A DNA stretch of 64,000 nt from Mesorhabditis belari (GCA_958450365.1 CAUEEP010000934.1:1813001-1877000), one strand, 5' to 3'. Positions 45,026 through 55,109 are shown, numbered from the stretch's first letter. Numbers and translations: made by a program. The notes: generated by a model from the sequence alone, not told the origin.

Positions 45026-46510
45026 CTATGGTTCATCAAGGCCGACAATACAACCATAAGGGCCACCACAAGGCTTCCCCTCCTTCTCAAGAGAAGCTTT
45101 GACAGAAGCACATTTGTCGCTTGCCAATTCACCCTAGAAATTATAAATTTAATTTCAATAATTATTTTCAAAATATTACCAAGATCGATACTCTAATGTG
45201 AGTTGCTGGAGAAATATAATTCGTGGGACTGAAGATTGCCTCTTCTGAAATTGCGTGGGTGTAGGTCGTCCCTGGCACGGTGATAACACCACAAATGATA
45301 CCAATAAGCCCCTTGGCGCTCCAGCATGCTCCGCCTAAAATTTTTCATACAGAAATAAGCATTTTTGAACCTTTTTCTTTTGGATTATACGAACAAAATA
45401 TTTACCTGAATCTCCTCTCGAACCCGGTACAGTTCCCAAAACTAATGGACCCATCGATTTGCCACTGCGGCAGAAATGGTGACCAACTGAGTGAACGATT
45501 CCGGTTGAGTAGACTAATTGCTGTGTTCCAGTGTTCATGTCGCCAAATCCTGCCAGGAGGAAGCTCTCCGATTTCTCAGCTGGAACCAATCGCGGCGATT
45601 TCTAAAAAATACTCGCTAAATAGGCAGTTTCGCAAATTTTACCGGGCCAATAGCCTTTTCGCTTCGGAGTACAATGAAGCCAAAGCGCTCTTCTATTTTC
45701 ACGACGGTGACTTCGTACCCTTCATTACCGACGCCTTCATTAGTTTCACTCTTTGCAGGAAAGATTCGAAGAGCACTTCCGATTTGAAGTTGAAGGTTTC
45801 CCCCGTGACGTGTGACGAAATAGCGTGGATGGATGCACACCACCGTCGATTTTCCGGTCACTAGATCGGAAGCATAGAACATCCATTTGTTTATGGTTTC
45901 GGGGATTGGAAGTGGCGTTGAAGAAACTAAAATTGATAGAATTTAGTGAATTTAGTAGGTGCAAGAGTGTTAATCTGGGTTGATCTAGTCCAAAATGTGT
46001 TAATCTAGTCCAAAATGGTAATACTCCCAATGAATTGTATAGGCTTGGAATTGTCTTTTTACCTTTGGGATCTGGCGATTCATGGCGAGGTTCAGCTGAA
46101 GAGCCGGGAGCTCTCACGATTGCAGTCGACGGTCGAAACCCACGTTCTCCTTCCCATTCAAGCTTATAAGTTTGACCCTTCCAATTGTCGCCGAGTTCAT
46201 AAATAAAATCTTCACCTTCGGGACGGACCCTAAATTAATGCAATTATTCACTAATCAAACCATTAAATCACACAATGTTTAAGACTCACCCCAGAAACAA
46301 GTCATCTTTCCAAAGTGAAACTGGCAATTCTTTATCAAGCTGAAATGCACGTCGCAGAGTGTATTCGTTGATTTGACCACATTGAACTTGGACTTTGACG
46401 ACTTTCTTATCTTTTCCATGCACGATGATATACTAAAATAAGATTATGAAAGCCGATTAGAATAGAAAAGCGTACGTTTGGTTCCATCAACAAACAAATG
46501 AAGGATACAA
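45026..46510 (-). CDS. Serine protease-like gene, copy 5 (open, GDSGG present)
   Basis: Minus-strand exons: about 46470-46520 (ICLLMEPN), 46290-46432, 46063-46229, 45643-45926, 45406-45601, 45180-45334 and 45026-45133, all joining in frame. Order: VHGKDKKVVKVQVQCGQINE, GEDFIYELGDNWKGQTYKLE, a Pro/Ser linker (APGSSAEPRHESPDPKG), then the protease-like domain with CIHPRYFVTRHGGNLQL, EERFGFIVLRSEKAIGP, SFLLAGFGDMNTGTQQLVYS, VPGSRGDSG/GACWSAKGLIGI and tail CGGPYGCIVGLDEP, TAG. VTRH and GDSGG fit the His and Ser of chymotrypsin-fold enzymes; the Asp is not evident (FGFIVL where DIALL is usual). No signal peptide was located because the first exon is uncertain. It may be an active gene or a recent pseudogene. 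The N-terminal module is unrecognised. Confidence 0.6.
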
Positions 46511-46520
46511 AGCAAGTCGA

Positions 46521-46731
46521 AAGTCTAAAAATAATGAGTTAGTTTTGTAATTAGCTTGAATAGATAAACGGTTTGTGAAGACGAAATGCTAAAACAACAA
46601 AAATAAAGTATGAATATTGAGGAGAAACAAGCACTTTGTCGTCTCAAAAAATTTGAAACCATCCGTTGCTTGCAGAAAATGACTTTGTGAAATACAAGTT
46701 CAACTCGTGAAAGAAATCCTTTGCTTTATTT
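46521..46731. other. Short non-coding spacer
   Basis: No exon or repeat recognised between protease copy 5 and the HTH ORF. Confidence 0.4.
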
Positions 46732-47043
46732 TCAACCCTCCGACGAGAGACTTTTAATTTTTCTTCTCGCTTCTTTTTGATCTATTGATCCAGTCGCCTC
46801 CTCGACGGCGCGAAACTGAGATGCACGGCCTCCTCCTTTGCGCCGTTTTACTCCTTTTGCTTCTTTTTGTAGCAATTCTTCTTTTGCCGTCCAATCTCGA
46901 ATCATCTTCGGGGTAATATTGAACCGTCGAGCAGCCGCTTCCTTTGATTTCTCCTTTGAAAAACGAACAGCTTCGAGTTTGAATGCTGATGAGTAGGCCT
47001 TTCGTTTGGCTTTCGCTCCCATAACTGTTGAATTCGACATCAC
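46732..47043 (-). CDS. Pogo/CENP-B-type HTH protein fragment (transposase N-terminus)
   Basis: A 103-codon frame beginning MMSNSTVMGAKAKRKAYS. SAFKLEAVRFSKEKSKEAAA / RRFNITPKMIRDWTAKEEL is an HTH of the pipsqueak/Brinker class at the head of pogo/Tigger transposases; KGVKRRKGGGRASQF is the linker to the second HTH. An acceptor (TTTTAG) sits just before the ATG. The frame ends soon after in KIKSLSSEG with no DDE domain. It differs in sequence from the HTH in the 23.8-kb and 38.0-kb elements. Either a transposon fragment or a small domesticated DNA-binding protein. Confidence 0.55.
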   Translation of the reverse strand: MMSNSTVMGAKAKRKAYSSAFKLEAVRFSKEKSKEAAARRFNITPKMIRDWTAKEELLQKEAKGVKRRKGGGRASQFRAVEEATGSIDQKEARRKIKSLSSEG

Positions 47044-47251
47044 CTAAAAAAGAAAAATTATTAACGCAATATAATATGAGAAACATCAGGAAAAAGCACG
47101 AAACGGAATAAAACTACACTTTTGGGCTTACTTTTCTGCTTTCGGATACGGTAATTTTAGCGCAAGATAGAAAACAAGTCATACCTCGAGTAAAAGAACG
47201 GTCTTCTATTCGAAGAAATACGATAACTTGTTTCAACATATACCGTTTTAG

Positions 47252-47822
47252 GCCCAAACAACGAGACGCTTCGACTGGAGCGCTGGTTTTTCACGGATCT
47301 CGATCAACGTCTCTGGCTGACCAGCACCGTTGTGTGAATCGACTTCGAGTGTACTTTGCGCTCACCTGTAAACGCATCCTTTCTAGTGGACATAATTCTT
47401 CATTTTCTTGCAAGATCGTGAGGAAAACAAAGAATTCAGTGCACCAGAGGGATGTGTTTGCAAGATTTGAGCACAAATACATTTGAGGTTAAATGCTGGC
47501 TGTCTGGCGTAATGAATCTATTTTTACAGATGCCTTTTCGTGAATATTGTCTGCGCAATCCTCACCATTCATCTCCTCGTCTTTCACTTCAAAATCAGTG
47601 AGTGAAACGATTGAAAATGAGTGAAAATGAGTGAAAATGAAAAGAATTCGAGAATTTTCAGTTCGTCAAGGCATTTCTACTATTAAAAGTATTAAAAGTA
47701 TAGCTAGGAAAAATCTAGGAGCTGAGAAAAGAACATGGACATTTGAAACAATATCTTTCTTTAGTGAAGCAAATCTCGAGACTCAGCAACACCAAAAGCG
47801 TGCCTCATTGTTGCCGACGATA
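47252..47822 (+). pseudogene. DHHC paralogue 3' half, third extra copy
   Basis: Same exons and introns as 21927-22500: [57 protein letters not shown] and SEANLETQQHQKRASLLPT. It is cut at GCCGACG, where a (CAGTACGAT)n microsatellite takes over, so the last exon is lost. Confidence 0.75.
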
Positions 47823-48057
47823 CAGTACGATCAGTACGATCAATACAGTAGAATAGAGTACAATACAGTACTATACAATACCGTATAATAGATTACAATA
47901 CAGTACGATACAAGACAGTACAATACGGTATCATATAGTAGAGTACAGTACAATACAATAGAGTACAATACAGTACAAAAGAGTAGAGTACAGTACGATA
48001 CAATGCAGTACAATACAGTACGATATAGCACAGTATAGTACAATACAGTACAGTATG
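47821..48057. repeat. ACAGTA-type degenerate microsatellite
   Basis: Irregular ATACAGTACGATAC/ATACAGTACAAT units, 5-10 bp period. Related short patches at 17228-17320 and 22655-22705 sit next to the same DHHC fragment. Confidence 0.85.
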
Positions 48058-48539
48058 CAAAGTGATAAGTACCGTAATCTTGCCTACTTTAGTTTAGAAT
48101 TGATCATCTGTGTGTACTTTGTCGAATCTTGTAAACGCACACTTTCGGGTGCATTGAATTCTTTCTTTCTTGAGGGAAAATGATCTAGTACGCTAGAAAG
48201 CGTGCGTTTAACTGAAAGCACAAAGTACTCGTACTTTGTACAAAGTACAAAGTACTCTTTTCTCTGAAAAGTCTAGACTTTACCTTTTCTTGAAGAAATT
48301 TTGTCAATTTTTCTCAATTTCCATTCAATTCTCAATTTCCAAATCTTTTCCAAATCATCAATCGCATCTTTTCATTCGAATTAGTCGGGGAAATCAGCAA
48401 AAAGTCCACTGATTTTCCTTGATTTTCTTCAGTCAACTGATTTCCTTTTTTTTTTAGCAACAAAATTGACAATATTTCCGGGTTTTTGCTTGAAAACTAA
48501 AACTCAATTTGAAATCTTTTATATTTTTTAAGTTATTTC
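48058..48539. other. Gene-free stretch
   Basis: Contains a palindromic GTAAACGCAC/CTAGAAAGCGTGCG repeat copy (48100-48250) and sequence shared with 22790-22880; otherwise nothing recognised. Confidence 0.4.
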
Positions 48540-48809
48540 TACCCTAAATACTGTAATAGTACCCCACCCACCTCGTATAGTCGCGTAGTCGCAAAAGTCT
48601 TTTAGTATTTCATTTTTCTCAAAGCGCTCGTACTTTCAAAAAATGCGTCTTTGGTATCAAAAAATAGCCCTGAATTTCAGCTTTTTTTTTGATACCAAAA
48701 CGCGCATTGTAGCATAAACCAGTGTCGAGAAAAACTCGTTCAAAGCTAGACTACTCGACACTCTGCACCGTCATTATGGGGGTGGGGTACTATTACAGTA
48801 TTTACGGTA
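48540..48809. mobile_element. MITE family B, copy 3
   Basis: TACCCTAAATACTGTAATAG to TATTACAGTATTTACGGTA; same interior as 16451-16725, including the GATACCAAAA hairpin. Confidence 0.85.
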
Positions 48810-49566
48810 GGTATTTCAACGGAAACGCACCCTCTCTAGCACACTATTTACTTGTACTTTGAGCTCAAATGTTAAATGCATCCCGTTTAGCGCACTGGAG
48901 TTTTGCTTTGCTTTGCTTTCCCAAGGAATTGCACCAGAAAGCGTTTACAAGAGCACAAAGTACATTTCGAAGCGGAAACACAGACATCTGGCACACCAAA
49001 GCTGGTTCAATTACGCAATAAAGATCAAAGCCTTGAATCAAAGAGCTTCAAAGTGTTCGCTCGGGTTTACTGTAGAGCTAACAGAAAACGGTAATAAGAT
49101 TACGGTAGGTTACGGTAGGTTACGACAGGATACGACAGGATACGATAGAATACGATAAACTTACAGTACTTTATTAAAAATCTTTTAATTATTCATAAAA
49201 TTACATATTATGAGAAAAAATAGACCTTTTAAGGTTCAAAAATGGCTCAACAAGTACTTTTTTTATCGATTTCACATAAAATCTTTCATTTTTTTTTCAA
49301 ATTTCTTTTTTTTTTTGATGCATATGAGCCGATTTGTCGAAAAAGTATTTGAAAAAAAGCAAAAAATTTTTGCATTTTTAAAACGAGAGAGAAGAGATAG
49401 GGGATTTTGAAATTGAACCCAATTATTGGACGATACACATCGATCACAATGAACCATAGACATTTTGAAAAAGATTTTATTTGAAGAAGATTTTATTTGA
49501 AAAAGATTTGAAAATGAATCTTCTCATGAATCTTCTCATGAAAATCTTTTATCTAAACGACTTGGG
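48810..49566. other. Gene-free stretch
   Basis: A GTAAACGC/TAGCGCAC palindromic repeat copy (48830-48985), a short (GGTTACGGTA/GGATACGACA)n array (49090-49155), then A+T-rich DNA with GAAAAAGATTT repeats (49465-49515). No exon recognised. Confidence 0.4.
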
Positions 49567-51580
49567 GTTTAACTTTAACGTTTAATGGGAGAAAAATTAG
49601 AATTAAACCTTTAAACTTCTTTAGAATTAAACCTTTAAACTCCTTTAGAATTAAACATTTAAACTCCTTTAGAATTAAACCATTAACCTCCTTTAGAATT
49701 AAACATTTAAACTCCTTTAGAATTAAACATTTAAACTCCTTTAGAATTAAACCATTAACCTCCTTTAGAATTAAACATTTAAACTCCTTTAGAATTAAAC
49801 CATTAACCTCCTTTAGAATTAAACATTTAAACTCCTTTAGAATTAAACCATTAACCTCCTTTAGAATTAAACATTTAAACTCCTTTAGAATTAAACCTTT
49901 AAACCTTTAAACTCCTTTAGAATTAAACATTTAAACTCCTTTAGAATTAAACCTTTAACCTCCTTTAGAATTAAACATTTAAACTCCTTTAGAATTAAAC
50001 CTTTAAATCCTTTGAATTAAACCTTTAAACTCCTTTAGAATTAAACCTTTAAACTCCTTTAGAATTAAACATTTAAACTCCTTTAGAATTAAACCATTAA
50101 CCTCCTTTAGAATTAAACATTTAAACTCCTTTAGAATTAAACCATTAACCTCCTTTAGAATTAAACATTTAAACTCCTTTAGAATTAAACCTTTAAACCT
50201 TTAAACTCCTTTAGAATTAAACATTTAAACTCCTTTAGAATTAAACCTTTAAACCTTTAAACTCCTTTAGAATTAAACATTTAAACTCCTTTAGAATTAA
50301 ACCTTTAAACTCCTTTAGAATTAAACCTTTAAACTCCTTTAGAATTAAACATTTAAACTCCTTTAGAATTAAACCCTTAACCCCTTTAAATTAAACCTTT
50401 AACTCCTTTAGAATTAAACATTTAAACTCCTTTAGAATTAAACCATTAACCTCCTTTAGAATTAAACATTTAAACTCCTTTAGAATTAAACCATTAACCT
50501 CCTTTAGAATTAAACATTTAAACTCCTTTAGAATTAAACCTTTAAACCTTTAAACTCCTTTAGAATTAAACATTTAAACTCCTTTAGAATTAAACCTTTA
50601 AACTCCTTTAGAATTAAACATTTAACCCATTCGAAACTTCTGCAGCGAATAATCGCTGCAGCAAAAACTCAGGAACGGACCGCTGCAGCGATTATTCGCT
50701 GCAGCGCTAATTGAGCTATTTTCATTCAATTAATTGCTTTTTTTTGCTGTTTTTCAGCATTACATGTATATTCCAATTGTAGCAGATCTACAAATTACGT
50801 GGGCAAAAAAAGATGTTTCATATTTACCCGGAATCAATGCAGTCTCTGGTTTTGCATTGAAATGTTCCATAATAGCTCTAATCTTATAAAGCCGATCTCC
50901 TGCAGGATCCAGTTCATTATCCCAAAAACGCAGGTTGCGAAGAATAGATTCAAATTTTGCTCTTGACATAATGTGGGACATGTGGGAAAATCCTCCCAAT
51001 CCAGGTCTGCTACTCCAGTAGTCACGAATCCTCGGTAATTTGACGATTCCCATTTGAAGCTTGAAAGATTTTGCATCGAAATCCTGCCAGTGTGTTTTCC
51101 TTTTTCCATGTTTATTAGATTCGCCTACTAAAATATGGTCGTCGATAAAATAAGAACAATAATCGATAGGATCTTGAAAAGTACTGAAGTCAAATCCAAA
51201 TCGTTCTTCATCAAAAATAAATGGTGTAGGAGACTCTCTTACATCTTTCCAACCATAAATAAACTGCTTCGGAGTCAAAAATGTCAAAAAAGGGCTTGGT
51301 CCGTAGACGAAAAAAAAGAAAAAACGCTGCGGTTTCGAATGGGTTAAACTCCTTTAGAATTAAACCTTTAAACCTTTAAACTCCTTTAGAATTAAACATT
51401 TAAACTCCTTTAGAATTAAACATTTAAACTCCTTTAGAATTAAACATTTAAACTCCTTTAGAATTAAACCATTAACCTCCTTTAGAATTAAACATTTAAA
51501 CTCCTTTAGAACTAAACATTTAAACTCCTCTAGAATTAAACCTTTAAACTCCTTTAGAATTAAACATTTAAACTTTTGAA
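49567..51580. repeat. 24-bp minisatellite, split by a piggyBac-type element
   Basis: Units CTTTAGAATTAAACATTTAAA / CTC alternate with CTTTAGAATTAAACCATTAA / CCTC, and with an insertion variant carrying an extra CCTTTAAA. The array spans 49590-50625 and 51344-51575. Alternation of the two unit types indicates a higher-order period. Open frames across it (LKEFKCLILKEF repeats) are by-products. Confidence 0.93.
50626..51343 (-). mobile_element. piggyBac-type element with truncated transposase, TTAA target
   Basis: Flanked by TTAA on both sides. TIRs CCCATTCGAAAC / GTTTCGAATGGG. Subterminal palindrome copies CTGCAGCGAATAATCGCTGC and CTGCAGCGATTATTCGCTGC lie at the left. The minus frame 50760-51287 encodes the N-terminal half of a PGBD/DDE_Tnp_1_7-like transposase: DPIDYCSYFIDDHIL, LQMGIVKLPRIRDYWSSRP, HIMSRAKFESILRNLRFWDN and DRLYKIRAIMEHFN, ending in a few unrelated codons. 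The three catalytic Asp residues lie downstream in the family and are absent. Non-autonomous. Confidence 0.85.
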
Positions 51581-52262
51581 TGACAACATCGAACTTTTGG
51601 TGGCCATTTTGTGCCATTTTGTGCTCAAAACTTGTAAACGCAACTTTCCTTTCCTCACCAAATCTCTCATTTTTCGCGTTTTTCAATTAATTTACTGTTT
51701 AGATAAAGATTTAAATTGAAATTTAGATAAAAAGCAAGTCAACAAAGTCAATTCTTTACTTTTCATCGACTTGATGGGACGGCAGAGTGAAAACAGTCGA
51801 AAAACGGGAGAACAAGGTTGGTAACTATGGTATTTCTATGTAGTACTGTATGATACTGTAGTTTGGATACTGTAGGCTCAATTCTATTCAATTCAATTCA
51901 ATCCTAAAGTATACTCTATTATCGTACGCGAAAATGTGATCTTTCTCATCATTCTCAATCACTTTGCTTCTCTTTTCTCCATTCTGTTTTCTAAAAGGTG
52001 CCCATTTCCTTTAAACTATCGTTATCTTGTCTATTTTTATCCAATCTACTGTAAAAAAATCGAATCAAACAGCCTTCTAAAACAAAAGTCCTTAAAAAAC
52101 TCGAGTTAGATTCCTATTGACGTGCAGTTTCAAAGAACGGACGCGTAAACGGCGCGGCACGCTTTCTAAAGAGTGGATACGCTACCGTACCCTACACAAA
52201 ATTTCCCTTCTGCCATTCTTTTCATTTTTTTTTATTTTTCTTCATTTCGTGATAAAATTCGT
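51581..52262. other. Gene-free stretch
   Basis: No exon recognised. TGTTTTCTAAAAGGTGCCCA (about 51986) resembles sequence at 55570-55625, a weak dispersed repeat. Confidence 0.4.
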
Positions 52263-52754
52263 GGGAGTGGGACAAATGCGACCTTTTTTTTGCGCACCCG
52301 GACATCTGCGCACCTTTTTTTCCGCACCTGGCCCATTAGCGCACCTTTTTTCGCGTTTTAAAAAGCTAATATTAACCAATTTCTATTCCAAATATTGTTT
52401 TTCTAGGTAATTTGAGGGTGTAGAATTCAAATTTTGGCATAACAGAGCGTGTGGAACCAATTTGAAAGACAAAACGGCCAGATCAAATTACAGAAAATTG
52501 TACAGAAAGAAAATTGTGTTTTCTCTTTGTATAACTCCGTCCGTTTGTTTCCACAAGCTCTGATATGTCAAAATTTCGATTCTACACCCTCAAATTACCT
52601 AGAAAAACAACATTTGGAATAGAAATTGATTAATATTAGCTTTTTAGAGCTTTTTTAAAACGCGAAAAAAGGTGCGCTAATGGGCTAAGTGCGGCAAAAA
52701 AGGTGCGCAAATGTCCGGGTGCGCAAAAAAAAAGGTCGCATTTGTCCCACTCCC
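52263..52754. mobile_element. Foldback MITE with ~180-bp TIRs
   Basis: Ends GGGAGTGGGACAAATGCGAC / GTCGCATTTGTCCCACTCCC. Arms contain repeated GCGCACC/GGTGCGC steps beside T or A runs and continue through TCTAGGTAATTTGAGGGTGT. The centre is about 100 bp. No coding capacity. Confidence 0.88.
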
Positions 52755-53019
52755 AGAATTTGTAACTTAATCCAGCTTTTATATCTAGTTTTATGCCCGC
52801 TAATTTTTCTTCTCTTTTCATAAAATCCATGATGTTTTTGTAGCGCCTTTTTAAAATACTTTCTCCCCTCGTCCGTTCCCTCTTTTTTATATTCTTTGCT
52901 TATAGTTTGTTTTTTAAAATGCTAATACGGTTTTATTTCGTTTTCTTTTCGGCTCATTTCACTCCATTTTTTTGAATCCGTTCACATATGCCGTATAAAC
53001 TAACTCAAAATGATTGAAA
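52755..53019. other. Gene-free stretch
   Basis: A+T-rich; nothing recognised. Confidence 0.4.
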
Positions 53020-53490
53020 ATGATGATATGCTTTATCGTATGATATTGTAGTCTATTTACGTCTAAAATATCGTTCTAAGTTGACTAAAAAAATAATTGA
53101 AAAGTGGCAAAAAAACAGATTTTTCATCATTTTTCATCACTTTTCAATCAGTTTTTTTCTAAGCACTGGTTAAAGCTATAGATATGTGTTATATATCAAA
53201 AATAATCCCCATTTTCTCTACTTTAATTTGATACCTAAACAAATAGAAACAAACGTACTAGTGTCGAGTTATGAGCGTTTCTTTGAGAGTAAACTACGCA
53301 ACGCTTTCTATAGGCTTCTAGAGTATTTAGAGGTAATAATTACGGTACTTTTAAACTTATAGTATCACTTAGAGCATTATTTCTAGTATCAATTTCTATA
53401 TTCTATCAATTCCTATACTTTTTAGGTGTTCCTGGTGTCCTAATGCTTCTTGCATTAATCCTTTTCGTAATGGGCTGGAGAAAGTACGTA
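53020..53490 (+). pseudogene. Stray copy of a peptide-transporter intron and exon start
   Basis: Matches 61985-62476 of the SLC15 gene: a long intron stretch with acceptor TTTTTAG, then GVPGVLMLLALILFVMGW. After AGAAAGTACG it diverges into another copy of the ACTAGTGTCGAGTTAT repeat, so the exon has lost its donor and second half. It lies 9 kb upstream of the real exon in the same orientation. Confidence 0.8.
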
Positions 53491-54157
53491 CTAGTGTCGA
53501 GTTATAAGCCTTTGTTTGAAAGTAAACTTAGACTATGCGACACTGCTATAGAAGGCCGTTCTATTAGACTTTTTACGGTATCCACTTTTTGTTTGTTTCT
53601 TTTGATGGTATACAAAAGGATTTTGGATAGATTTTATAAAAATAAATAAGATTAAGATAGTTTTAAGGGAAATGGGCACGTTTTAAGATAAGAATTAGTT
53701 TCTAAAGTGTAAAAATAACAATGAAACTTGAAAAACAAGAATCTATCGTACAAAAGGAAATCGTTCCCGTCACATTTCCCCCTTTTCTTTTTCTTTGCTT
53801 CATTTCTTCATTTCTGCCATCAAAACCGGATCTCTTTTCCCCTCTTTTCACTTTTTCTGTTTCCCCTTTCTTCCAAACAATCATCTCCAAAAGCCAGTAC
53901 TCTCAAAGCTGTTATTTTTGCCTTAATCATGTCATTTTTGACTTATTTTGACGAAACTTTAGCTTTTCAGCGGTGTGCTTTGTGCTCTTGTAAACGCACC
54001 CTTCTGGCGCACAGAATTCCATTTTTTGACATTAAAACCCTCCTTTTAGTCTACTTTTTGCTCAGTTCTGTAAACGTATCTCGATACTTATGCATCTGGC
54101 AGGCGCATTTCCGAAAAGCAACTCATTAAGCACTGCTATTTCAAGTTTTTTTTGTTA
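53491..54157. other. Gene-free stretch
   Basis: Pyrimidine-rich in part (53755-53880); includes a GTAAACGCACCCTTCTGGCG half-palindrome repeat. Open frames on both strands reflect low complexity. Confidence 0.4.
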
Positions 54158-54352
54158 CAGTCGAACTTCGATACAACGAATTTGAAATTCTAAAACATGC
54201 CCAAAATTTCTGTGTAGCTGCCCCAACCAAATGTAATCAGTGGCTACGCCAGTGCAACTCCAGGGCAGCTACGCCAAAATTTAAGGCACGTTTTTGGTTC
54301 GTTATATCGAATAATTCGGTCTCGAGCAATTCGTTATATCGAGGTTCGACTG
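54158..54352. mobile_element. Tigger-type MITE (195 bp)
   Basis: TIRs CAGTCGAACTTCGATACAAC / GTTATATCGAGGTTCGACTG with TA on each side. The CAGT...CTCGATATAACGAA end is typical of pogo/Tigger elements (recalled). The middle has a CAGCTACGCC / GGCTACGCC repeat. Confidence 0.85.
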
Positions 54353-54377
54353 TATTAATATGCATTTATATCAAACA

Positions 54378-54440
54378 AAAAATATCATTGAAGCAATACA
54401 AAAGTATATTGTTATATTGTGTTGCTTCAATGATATTTTT
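54378..54440. other. 63-nt perfect hairpin, pre-miRNA-sized
   Basis: AAAAATATCATTGAAGCAA pairs fully with TTGCTTCAATGATATTTTT; pairing continues as T-G then ACA-TGT around a 15-nt A+T loop. Stem about 24 bp. It could be a microRNA precursor or, more likely given perfect pairing, a small palindrome or MITE core. Confidence 0.35.
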
Positions 54441-54980
54441 GCAAATTTTCGACCGTTCGTTACAAATTTTTGAAAGTGTTCGAGCTGGCACTGTTCGACC
54501 GTTCGAACTGTTCGGAAATGCGCCCGCCAGATGCATAAGTACCCGTATCTCTTCTAGCGCACAGAATTCCTCGGTTTTCTCGTTTTTCTAACCCATTTCT
54601 ATCAAAAATCCATCAAATTCCTGTGCTCAAAAATGGGAAACGGCCTTGAAATTCCTATTTTGGCTGTTTTTTGTTCAAGAAAACGATTCAATTTGGGAAT
54701 TCTGTGCACCAGAAGGGTTAGTTTTACAAAGACACAAAGTACAGGCTTATTTTTGCAAATCAAGTTTCCCGATTTTCCGGTTCATTTACCCAGTTTGACA
54801 ATTTGTCGTATTTCTTTTCTCCAAACAAATTTCTATTTGAAAATGAGCCTATCTTTTCGATTGAAAACAAAAATTTCGCCTCTAGAAACTTAATTTTTAA
54901 CAATTTTTAAAAATTTGTTAATTGAATTGATGGTCTTTTAGTGTGCCAAATTGCCTATTAATATTGATGGCCTAGTGATG
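54441..54980. other. Gene-free stretch
   Basis: Contains fragments of the GTAAACGCAC palindromic family (54530-54570, 54690-54745); no exon recognised. Confidence 0.4.
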
Positions 54981-55109
54981 TACTTTGTGCTCACTTGTAA
55001 ACGCACCCCTTCTAGCGCACAGAGATCTTCATTTTCACGACATTTCGACAGAAATTTGGAATTCAGTGCACTAGAGGGTGCGTTTAGAAACTTTTAGCAC
55101 AAAGTGCAC
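54981..55109. repeat. Dispersed palindromic repeat, best copy
   Basis: Arm TACTTTGTGCTCACTTGTAA then ACGCACCCCTTCTAGCGCAC, mirrored by GTGCACTAGAGGGTGCGTTT ... TTAGCACAAAGTGCA about 40 bp later. Other copies or halves: about 14745-14880, 15830-15960, 17330-17390, 22020-22155, 22720-22780, 47345-47475, 48100-48250, 48830-48985, 53975-54020, 54690-54745, 58635-58770. Confidence 0.75.

Noticed and set aside
45280..45864. 194-codon plus-strand open frame
   Set aside because: It is the exact antisense of protease copy 5 exons, whose minus-strand splicing and GDSGG motif are clear.
49567..51580. Regularly spaced repeats that could suggest a CRISPR array
   Set aside because: Repeats are head-to-tail without unique spacers, in a eukaryotic genome; it is a minisatellite.
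51360..51686. 108-codon frame with LKEFKCLI repeats
   Set aside because: Product of the 24-bp minisatellite (24 is a multiple of 3, so the frame stays open).
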